Part shown: one piece after another, positions 8,750 to 16,252 of the stretch
How positions within the stretch are numbered: position 1 is the stretch's first letter
Layout: the number at the start of each line of letters is the position of its first letter
Origin: JAVBMC01 sp031552845
GTDB taxonomy: Bacteria > Verrucomicrobiota > Kiritimatiellia > RFP12 > DVOR01
Reading direction: 5' to 3'
Assembly: GCA_031552845.1 (NCBI GenBank)
Contig: JAVBMC010000018.1
Span: 1 to 38,047 of the forward strand
Length of the DNA: 38,047 bases
Made by a program: the position numbers and the translations under genes
Notes under the pieces: generated by a model
What the model was told of the DNA's origin: nothing
Seen by the model: only the letters and a program-made list of their open reading frames with translations
Database searches by the model: none

Positions 8750-9904
8750 ATGAACAAGTGGAGTATAGCGGCGGCAGGAATGGCGGTGGTATTGGTAACG
8801 GGGGTAGGGTGTGCCACAAAAGAATGCAACACTATAGAAACGAATGTCGTTTCCTGTTGCCGTAGCCAATCGGACGAGGCTTCTTTTTATCGATTCATCG
8901 GAGCTGGGACTGCCGAACGTTTAGCGGAGTGCTTCTTTGAGGCGCGCCCGATCCGTGGCGAGGAGGGTTCTGAACGGCGGCGTTTTGTTCATTACACGGA
9001 GACGTTGAGCTGGCGGGCTGTAATGCAGGTGGGCGAGCAGTTGAAGCGTAAGGATATTACCGATCGCGCTATTGACCGGGTGAATAAACTGCTGACGCCG
9101 ACAGATCGTGATCATATCAATCTGAAAGAGCATGTCGATTGGCGGGTGTTTGGCGTGGTGCCGTTGGAGGCGTGGAGGATTACCGGGCGTCAGGATTTGT
9201 TTGACTTGGGCATGCGCTATGCGGATGGACAGTGGAGCAAGTTAACGTCGGAGGGATTCCCCGAAGAGGCGCGCTTCTGGATTGATGATATGTATATGAT
9301 CAATACGCTCCAGCAGCAGGCCTATCATGCAACGAAGGATAAGAAATACCTCGACCGCACGGCGGAGTTGTCGGTGACATACTTGGAGCGGCTGCAGCAA
9401 CCGAATGGACTGTTCTTCCATCAAAAGGATGCACCGTTCTATTGGGCGCGAGGCAATGGCTGGTTTGCGATGGGCATGGCGGAACTGCTGAGAGACTTGC
9501 CGCAGGATCATCCCACTCGTGCAAAGATTCTGTCGTGCTATATAAAGATGATGGAGAGTCTGCTGTCGTATCAGTGCGAGAGCGGCTTGTGGCGGCAGTT
9601 GATTGATAAACCCGACTGCTGGGAGGAGACTTCCGGCACGGCGATGTTTGCCACGGCGATGCTCATTGGCATCAAGCTGGACATTCTGCCGGAAGGCAAA
9701 TACGGACCTGTAATCCGGAGGGCCTGGAGCGCGCTTCTGAACCAGCTGGACGAGAAAGCTCGCCTGAAAGAGGTTTGCATTGGCACGAGTATTTCCTCGG
9801 ATATCAAGTTCTACTACGACCGTCCGCGGGCGGTGGGTGACTTGCATGGACAGCTGCCAATGTTTTGGTTTGCGCAGGAAATGATGAATTACGGGCGGGA
9901 CTAA
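8750..9904 (+). CDS. GH105 unsaturated (rhamno)galacturonyl hydrolase, predicted lipoprotein
   Basis: The 384-residue product begins with a hydrophobic signal ending in VTGVGC, a plausible lipobox, so it is probably anchored to a membrane. The body matches the YteR/GH105 (alpha/alpha)6 barrel: ARFWIDDMYMINTLQQ (candidate catalytic Asp179/Asp180), FYWARGNGWFAMGMAELL and a C-terminal WEETSGTAMFATAM block. The family removes the unsaturated uronic acid left at the non-reducing end by pectate or rhamnogalacturonan lyases. AAAGGAG lies just before the ATG and the gap to the GH28 fusion gene is 10 nt, so it is in the same transcription unit. Length is normal for the family. Confidence 0.9.
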   Translation: MNKWSIAAAGMAVVLVTGVGCATKECNTIETNVVSCCRSQSDEASFYRFIGAGTAERLAECFFEARPIRGEEGSERRRFVHYTETLSWRAVMQVGEQLKRKDITDRAIDRVNKLLTPTDRDHINLKEHVDWRVFGVVPLEAWRITGRQDLFDLGMRYADGQWSKLTSEGFPEEARFWIDDMYMINTLQQQAYHATKDKKYLDRTAELSVTYLERLQQPNGLFFHQKDAPFYWARGNGWFAMGMAELLRDLPQDHPTRAKILSCYIKMMESLLSYQCESGLWRQLIDKPDCWEETSGTAMFATAMLIGIKLDILPEGKYGPVIRRAWSALLNQLDEKARLKEVCIGTSISSDIKFYYDRPRAVGDLHGQLPMFWFAQEMMNYGRD

Positions 9905-9930
9905 TAAATTAAGGGGAAAGGGAGAGACAA

Positions 9931-11088
9931 ATGAAAAAGCTGATTCTATTGAGCGGTCTGTTGGCCGGTGTGGTGATGGCGCAGGATGTGAAGGTGTGGG
10001 AGAAGGCGGAGAAGCGGGCGGTGTCGAAGGTGGCGAAACGTCATTCGATTCACACATACTTCAACTTGTGCCCTGAGAGTCCGGATGGCAAATCGGTGCT
10101 GTTCTATGCCTCCGAAGATCCCAGCGGCGCGAAGGGGTATTTGGTTGTTCAGGATCGGGCGAGCGGCAAAGAACGGATTATTGCCCGCGACATTGAAACC
10201 GAGGATGCGCACCGTGCGGCTTGCCAGCAGTGGGTCGATGGCGGCAAGACGGTGATCTATCATAACTTCAAAAATGGCAAGTGGATCGTACTAGCGATTG
10301 ATATGGCTACGGGCAAGGAGCGCGTCCTCGCCGAGAACCGTCAGCTGACGTTTGCCGCAGTGATGAGCGATGATGTGCCGATGTATGGCTGCCACTGGAA
10401 TCCGGCGGGACACCGCGACTTGGAAATATTCAACCTCAAGACGGGTAAGCTGCGTACGGTGGTGAAGGCGGATGATATGATTGCCGCACAGCAGGCGTGG
10501 GTGGATAAAACGTTCACGAACAGCACGAATCCGATCTCGATTTTCTTTCCGGTAGTGAGTCCGGATAATAAGAAGGTGTTCTTCAAGCTGGCGCGCGGGA
10601 TTGGCGGCGATAACTTCCGTAACTCCAAGGCGAGTATCCGCGAGGGGAAGTTCGTCTGTGATTTGGAGACGGGCAAGCTGATTAACTTCTTTGAGTCGTG
10701 GGGGCATCCGTCATGGAGCCCGGACTCGACGGGGATTATAGAGAAAGGCAATTTCGTTGTTGATATTTATACGCGCAAAGCCAAGCAGCTCGTGAAGATG
10801 CCGACAGACCACCCGAGCTTTGCTCCTGATGGCAAGTGGTTTGTCAGCGATGGCAAGCTGACGAAAAAGGATTATGCAGAGACGGGCAAGCTGGTGGTCG
10901 TTGTCGGCAGCACGAACCCGTCCGCGACGGAATGGGCGCAGGTGGATTACTTCAAAGCGACGGCTGGGGCGAAGACGTGGCGGAAGTCCCACCCGCATCC
11001 GGTGTTCAGTGCCGACGGCAAGCGCATCTATTATAATGTAAACGAAGGCGATTGGACGGAACTGCGCGTGGCAGAGTTGAAAGACTAA
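9931..11088 (+). CDS. Secreted PD40-type beta-propeller, oligogalacturonate lyase-like (PL22?)
   Basis: A signal peptide (about 1-17, cut near VVMAQD) precedes a 385-residue protein built of WD40-like PD40 strands: PESPDGKSVLFYAS, VVSPDNKKVFFKLA, HPSWSPDSTG, HPSFAPDGKWFVS and HPHPVFSADGKRIYYN. Paired His-Pro motifs in a seven-bladed propeller are typical of the oligogalacturonate lyase family PL22, which uses a His/Gln-bound metal. Many uncharacterised propellers share this layout, so PL22 activity is only suggested. The neighbours (GH28, GH105) favour a role in shortening oligogalacturonides. A purine-rich AAGGGGAAAGGGAG precedes the ATG. Family fold is likely, activity uncertain. Confidence 0.65.
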   Translation: MKKLILLSGLLAGVVMAQDVKVWEKAEKRAVSKVAKRHSIHTYFNLCPESPDGKSVLFYASEDPSGAKGYLVVQDRASGKERIIARDIETEDAHRAACQQWVDGGKTVIYHNFKNGKWIVLAIDMATGKERVLAENRQLTFAAVMSDDVPMYGCHWNPAGHRDLEIFNLKTGKLRTVVKADDMIAAQQAWVDKTFTNSTNPISIFFPVVSPDNKKVFFKLARGIGGDNFRNSKASIREGKFVCDLETGKLINFFESWGHPSWSPDSTGIIEKGNFVVDIYTRKAKQLVKMPTDHPSFAPDGKWFVSDGKLTKKDYAETGKLVVVVGSTNPSATEWAQVDYFKATAGAKTWRKSHPHPVFSADGKRIYYNVNEGDWTELRVAELKD

Positions 11089-11113
11089 CAGGGGACAATC
11101 AGGGAGGACGACT

Positions 11114-14080
11114 ATGAAGCGGTTGGCGATATTGGGCATGGCACTGCTCACGGGTGCAATGTGTTGGGGGGATGTGACGGTTCGGAAGTTCGATAACAAT
11201 CCTCGTATAGATGGTTCGCTTGAGCAATGGAAAGAGGCACCGCAGATTGCGTTGCTGCATCCGAGCGTTGAGGATCTCAAAGTGTTGGATTGTGCGGCGG
11301 CATGGAACAATCAAAACCTTTACCTGATGGTACGGGTGGAGGATTCGGCTCTTGTCAATTCGGGCGAGCTTGGGCAGCTGGCAAACGGCGACTGTTTTGA
11401 GTTCCGCCTCAAGACCGGCCCGGAAAACAAGTTTGTGCGCATCACCGCAGCACCTGCCTCCTCGAATGGCGAAGCCGCATTCGATATGCGGATTATCGAT
11501 GCCGCAACCGGAGAGACGGATGAAGTGTTGGTGAGTGAAACCGCACCTTATGGCGAAAATCTTGGACCGGCCAGATGCCAAATAAATGACTCTGGCTTGC
11601 GTGTTCCGTTGGCTCCGATTCTACCGAATGAGATTGCCAAGAGCGAACATCCATATCGTGTCAGCTGGTATATGGTAAAGGAAGCGAAGCAGTGGCGGTT
11701 TGAGGCGGTTATCCGTTGGGCGGTGGCTTTGACGGCTCTTCCCGTTCGCGGGTTGGAGCTGCCGTTTGTAGCGGTTGTGTGGGATCGTGACCGCGCGGAT
11801 GTGGATGAGTGGGCGCAGGGCAGCGGATGGAGAAAGCGGGCGGAGAGTTCGAGCCAGAAGAAGCCGATGTCCGAATGGCCGCTGCTGGTATTGGGGGATG
11901 AAAACGTGCGTGCCGCAGTGACGGTCAAGTCCGGCTTGCAGCTGATCCGCAACTATCCGTGCAACCTTTATCTGCCGGGACAGGATGTCGTGGTGAAATG
12001 GAAGATCGGCAAAGGCATGCCGAATGGTGGTGGCAAGAGCAAGGTGGTGTTGAAGGACGCATTTGGCAAAAAGGTACTGGAGAAGGAGGGGCATATAATC
12101 TGTTTGGGCGGGCGGCAGGAATTTGAATCTCTTAATCTCGGCATTCTGCCGCGGGGGTATTATGAGGGGACGCTGTCAGTTGAGATGGATGGAGCAAATG
12201 GCGGCATTGTGCAAGCGGCAGAAAACTTCTCGCTGGGCGTGATGGAGCAGTGTTCGTATACGGCGGAGGAGTTTTTGAAGCAAGACCGCCGCTTTGGGTT
12301 GAAGTGGTGGGGCGGCGTGACGGATTATCCGGAGACGATGGAGATGATGTGTCGCCTTGGTTTGCAGTGGACGCGGGCAATCACCGGCGAGGCGGTGATG
12401 CTGACGACCAACCGCCCGATCAATACGGTTGTGAAGATTGAGCGCTTCCCGAAGGATTTGTACGACGAGGTGAAGTATGGCCCTCTGCCCGAATGGGAGC
12501 AGAAGTTCGGGCGCGGTGCATGGACGCTGAAGACGGTGCCGAAGAAGCAGGAGTATAAGAAATACTTGGCCGAGAGCCTCAAGGCATTGCCCGCCAATCA
12601 GACGGTCTTCGAGATTTGGAATGAGCCGTGGGATAAGATGTCGCCGGAGGATTTCTCAATCATCAGCGGGTGGATTGCGGCGGTGGTACACAAGGAGCGT
12701 CCGGGGGCAATCTTGGGGCCGAACCTGCTGGGTGATATAAGCAAGTATGGTTACGATGCCCGCGTGATTGAGGCTGGTGGCATGAAGGGCATGAGCATGG
12801 TGTGCCTGCATCCTTACGGGGCTTCGGAGAATCGGCAGTTCATGCGCGATTACAAGAAGTGGATCTCGGAAAAGTGTGGGCGCGATATTACGATCTACAT
12901 CACGGAGTATGGCACGCACTCCACCCCGGAAGGCCCTGCCAGGCAAAGCGAACTGCATCAAGCCGCCAGTGTGGTGCGGCAGTCGTTGGCGTTGTATGCG
13001 GAGGATTGCAAAGCGTTGATTCCGCACTGGGTGGGACAGAGCGAACGCAATCGGACTTACCATGAAGATTGGTTCGGTTACATCCGCCGCAACCAGCAGC
13101 CCAAGCCGGTATTGCTGGCCTTGGCAAATGCGGCGCGGGTGATTGATGGCGCGAAGTACTGCGGCGACCTGTGGTTCGGCCCCGGTGCCGATGCGATGGT
13201 GTTTGAGAAGGACGGTGTCTTCACTCTCGCACTGTTCGCTCGGGGTGAGCCGCGCGAAGTGACGGTGGAGGGGTTACAGCCGGGGGTTAAACTTTGCAAC
13301 CTGCTCGGCACTGAGCTGCCGGTTGATTTGAAGAACGGGCGGTTGACGCTGACCGTTTCCTCGGAGACGCAGTATCTCATCGGTGTCCCGGCCGCCGTTG
13401 TTAAAGACGCTTCGCCGGAGCTTCGTCCTGACCGTTATCCGCCGCCGCCGAAACCGCCGAAGCTGGTGCGTGAAATGAAGCGTCTGTCTGCGCCGGACTT
13501 TGATGGCGTGCCGGACGAATGGAAAGGAGCTAAGGAGATTTACTTCCATAATCCGAAGGTCAATGGCGATGACGCCAGCGGCAGCGCCTTCTTAGGCTGG
13601 GATGATAATTATTTCTATATCGCCGTCAAAATCCGCGATAATGAAATGATTAACACGCGCGCCTTGGCCAAGCTCTACCAACAGGATTCGCTGGAGATTT
13701 TTGTCAGTGTGGAGCCGCGCGATGTGAACGATGGTTATGGGCCGAACGACTTCCAGCTGATGGCCGCACCGACTTCGATTACGGGTGAGGCGATTGTCGG
13801 CCTGCTGACTGCTCGCGAAGCGGGCGTTATTGAACCTGTCGAGGGAGCCAAGTTCAAATTCGTCAAACAAGACCGCGGCTGGAGCGGTGAGATGGCGTTG
13901 CCGTGGAAAATGTTCAACGGCTTTAAACCCAAGACCGATTCCGAGCTGGCGTTTGAAATCCGCCTCAATGATGCCGATACTTCGCATGAGCGCTGGAAAC
14001 TCGACCCGCTGGATTTGGGCGAGCGCAAGCTGGATGTGAATGGTCCGATCTCGTGGTCAATCTTGAAATGCTGTGAGTAA
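11114..14080 (+). CDS. Secreted clan GH-A-like glycoside hydrolase flanked by two CBM9-like modules
   Basis: The 988-residue protein starts with a signal peptide (about 1-19). An N-terminal CBM9-like module (about 22-265) contains AAWNNQNLYLMVRVEDS. A central region with (beta/alpha)8 barrel features follows, with VFEIWNEPW (acid/base candidate Glu504) and YITEYGTHS (nucleophile candidate Glu598). A second CBM9-like module (about 790-985) contains SAFLGWDDNYFYIAVKIRDNEM. I cannot assign a GH family; the paired glutamates fit clan GH-A (GH5, GH39, GH42 and relatives). AGGGAGG at 11101-11107 supports the start. The neighbouring gene at 14084 encodes a paralogue of the catalytic part. The substrate is probably a pectin side chain or hemicellulose (inference from the operon). 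Confidence 0.72.
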   Translation: MKRLAILGMALLTGAMCWGDVTVRKFDNNPRIDGSLEQWKEAPQIALLHPSVEDLKVLDCAAAWNNQNLYLMVRVEDSALVNSGELGQLANGDCFEFRLKTGPENKFVRITAAPASSNGEAAFDMRIIDAATGETDEVLVSETAPYGENLGPARCQINDSGLRVPLAPILPNEIAKSEHPYRVSWYMVKEAKQWRFEAVIRWAVALTALPVRGLELPFVAVVWDRDRADVDEWAQGSGWRKRAESSSQKKPMSEWPLLVLGDENVRAAVTVKSGLQLIRNYPCNLYLPGQDVVVKWKIGKGMPNGGGKSKVVLKDAFGKKVLEKEGHIICLGGRQEFESLNLGILPRGYYEGTLSVEMDGANGGIVQAAENFSLGVMEQCSYTAEEFLKQDRRFGLKWWGGVTDYPETMEMMCRLGLQWTRAITGEAVMLTTNRPINTVVKIERFPKDLYDEVKYGPLPEWEQKFGRGAWTLKTVPKKQEYKKYLAESLKALPANQTVFEIWNEPWDKMSPEDFSIISGWIAAVVHKERPGAILGPNLLGDISKYGYDARVIEAGGMKGMSMVCLHPYGASENRQFMRDYKKWISEKCGRDITIYITEYGTHSTPEGPARQSELHQAASVVRQSLALYAEDCKALIPHWVGQSERNRTYHEDWFGYIRRNQQPKPVLLALANAARVIDGAKYCGDLWFGPGADAMVFEKDGVFTLALFARGEPREVTVEGLQPGVKLCNLLGTELPVDLKNGRLTLTVSSETQYLIGVPAAVVKDASPELRPDRYPPPPKPPKLVREMKRLSAPDFDGVPDEWKGAKEIYFHNPKVNGDDASGSAFLGWDDNYFYIAVKIRDNEMINTRALAKLYQQDSLEIFVSVEPRDVNDGYGPNDFQLMAAPTSITGEAIVGLLTAREAGVIEPVEGAKFKFVKQDRGWSGEMALPWKMFNGFKPKTDSELAFEIRLNDADTSHERWKLDPLDLGERKLDVNGPISWSILKCCE

Positions 14081-14083
14081 CTT

Positions 14084-16246
14084 ATGAAAAAGACACTGAT
14101 TGTTTGTTTGAGCCTCTCTGCCGTTGTGCTGTGGGGCAAGCCGCGCATCACGCTGTCGCATCAAACGCCGTGTAACATGTTTGATGTCGGCAAACCGGTG
14201 ACGTTTACGGCGTCGCTGTCTGACTTGCCTCCGGGTGAAGGCAAGCTATCGATTAAAGTTGTGGACTATGCTGGTGCGATGGTCTTTCAGAAGGAGCTGC
14301 CGTTTAAGCAGGATGCAAACCGCCGTGCCAGTATGCCGATTGATCTGGGAATCACCGGGTCGGGATATTATGAACTGACCGCTTCCTTTGCGGATGCTAC
14401 GCCGGTCACGTGCAGTTTTGGCGTGGCGCAGTTTTTCAACCGCACGGCACCGCAAGCGCGGGATGGCGGATACCGCTTTGGACTCAAGGTGTTTCAGATC
14501 GGTGCGCCGGGCGTGTGGTGGAACCGTTCCATCAAGTGGGACGTCAAAGAGGCGACCGATGCTTGTGCGGCGTTGGGGTTGAATTGGACGCGGCATGGAA
14601 TCAATCAAGCGGAGAATAAGGAAGAGCCCGGCATCATCAGCACCGCTGACGTACTCAAGCGCGATATGAATCTCGTCGCCAAGATTGAGGGGATTCCGCC
14701 CGAGGCTTACGATGAAAAGCGTTATGGTCCCATGGAGGAGTATAACAAAAAGAACAAGCGCGGTTGGCAACGCACGACCGTACCGCTCAAGGCACCTTAT
14801 CAGGCTTGGCTGCGCGAGCAGGTTAAGCAAATGCCGAAAGACCAGGTTGTCTTTGAGATTGGCAACGAGGTGTGGGACTATATGTCTGCCGAAGAATACG
14901 CCGAGTGGTGCAACCTCGTGGTGCCGGTAATTCGCGAAGTTTACCCCAAAGCTGAAATCGCCGTTGACCCGGGCAAACTCGAGTGGGCAAAACGTTTCGC
15001 CGCTGCGGGCGGATTCAAGGGAACAACCGCGCAGGTGCTACATCCCTACTGCTTCTCCGTGCAACCGGAAGTGCGTGCCCGTAATTGGATCCGCAATCGC
15101 CAGGAAGCAATGAGCCTCCTTGCCGGACACAAGCTTGACACTCACATCACCGAATACGGCTGGTCAACCGCGCCGCGCGACACCAAGCGCAAGCATGGCG
15201 TCTCTGAGCGCGTGCAGGCACAGCGAACTGTCCGCGAGTCTCTCATGCTGTATGCCGAGGGTTGCAAAACGCTCATCCCGCATTGGATGGCCGACCGCGA
15301 ACAGGACGAAACCGAGCGCGAACATTGGTTCGGATTCTTCCGCCTCAAGGGCGAACCCAAGCCGGTGCTGCTGGCGCATGTCACTTGCGCACGCATGATT
15401 GATGGCGGTGAGTTCTTGGGCGATTTGTGGTTGGGCGAAGATATCGGCGCGATGATGTTCCGCAAGAATGGCCGCAACGTACTCGCCCTCTGGACAATAG
15501 ATACATTGCCGGAGAAAACGATCAAGCTCGACGTGAAAGCTCCGGGGATTGAACAAGTGGACATCATGGGGCGCACGCAACCGCTCGTCAGCTCTAGTGG
15601 TAGTCTTAAAGTTGAAGTCAAGGTCAGCGGCGATGTCACCTATCTCGTCGGTGTGGGTGATGCCATGCGCTCGGCGTTGATTCCGCCGAGTGCGGACATC
15701 CGTACCGACCGCTGGACGCGCCGTGCACCGTTGCAAAAACTAGTTGTCAATGCCGAGACCCCTATCCGCTTGCAGGATAAGAATGGTGTTGTAGCCCCTG
15801 ATGCACTCAGTGTCGTGTGGGGGGAGGATAAACTGCGCGTGATATTCCGCGCTTCGACCAATGCAGTGTTAACCGGTGCGCTCAGCACATGGCCGGGGCG
15901 CCAGCTCGACTTGGGCGATGGTACGATTTATGATTACACGCTGACAATTGACTTGGCGCCGAAGAGCGGCGGAGAACCTGTGTTCAAATGTGGCAATCCG
16001 ATGTTCAAAGAACCGCTTGCCTGTGGTCTTGGAAAAGTAGAGAAGGGTGTACGGTTCAACGTGGCGCCTGAGGACAATCGGCAAGTTTACACGGCAGATA
16101 TTCCTTGGAGCCTGCTCGGCGGTAAGCCAAAGCAATCCGCACTCTACTTCAAATGGAGCTCGAACGGAAGATATGCTGCGTCTGCAATACTGCCAAGCAA
16201 TACGAGCCAAAGCTGGCCGCTGGTTGATTTGCAAGACAAACGCTAA
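14084..16246 (+). CDS. Secreted clan GH-A-like glycoside hydrolase, paralogue of the preceding gene
   Basis: The 720-residue protein starts 3 nt after the previous stop with only a weak ribosome site, so translational coupling is likely. It has a signal peptide but lacks the N-terminal CBM9-like module. The catalytic region aligns with its neighbour throughout: VVFEIGNEVWDYMS (Glu262), HITEYGWS (Glu357), SLMLYAEGCKTLIPHWM and HWFGFFRLKGEPKPVLLA. The C-terminal 190 residues form a beta-rich module different in sequence from CBM9 but in the same position. The family is unassigned. The gene ends 6 nt from the converging polA stop codon, with no terminator visible between them. Confidence 0.7.
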   Translation: MKKTLIVCLSLSAVVLWGKPRITLSHQTPCNMFDVGKPVTFTASLSDLPPGEGKLSIKVVDYAGAMVFQKELPFKQDANRRASMPIDLGITGSGYYELTASFADATPVTCSFGVAQFFNRTAPQARDGGYRFGLKVFQIGAPGVWWNRSIKWDVKEATDACAALGLNWTRHGINQAENKEEPGIISTADVLKRDMNLVAKIEGIPPEAYDEKRYGPMEEYNKKNKRGWQRTTVPLKAPYQAWLREQVKQMPKDQVVFEIGNEVWDYMSAEEYAEWCNLVVPVIREVYPKAEIAVDPGKLEWAKRFAAAGGFKGTTAQVLHPYCFSVQPEVRARNWIRNRQEAMSLLAGHKLDTHITEYGWSTAPRDTKRKHGVSERVQAQRTVRESLMLYAEGCKTLIPHWMADREQDETEREHWFGFFRLKGEPKPVLLAHVTCARMIDGGEFLGDLWLGEDIGAMMFRKNGRNVLALWTIDTLPEKTIKLDVKAPGIEQVDIMGRTQPLVSSSGSLKVEVKVSGDVTYLVGVGDAMRSALIPPSADIRTDRWTRRAPLQKLVVNAETPIRLQDKNGVVAPDALSVVWGEDKLRVIFRASTNAVLTGALSTWPGRQLDLGDGTIYDYTLTIDLAPKSGGEPVFKCGNPMFKEPLACGLGKVEKGVRFNVAPEDNRQVYTADIPWSLLGGKPKQSALYFKWSSNGRYAASAILPSNTSQSWPLVDLQDKR

Positions 16247-16252
16247 ACGGTC

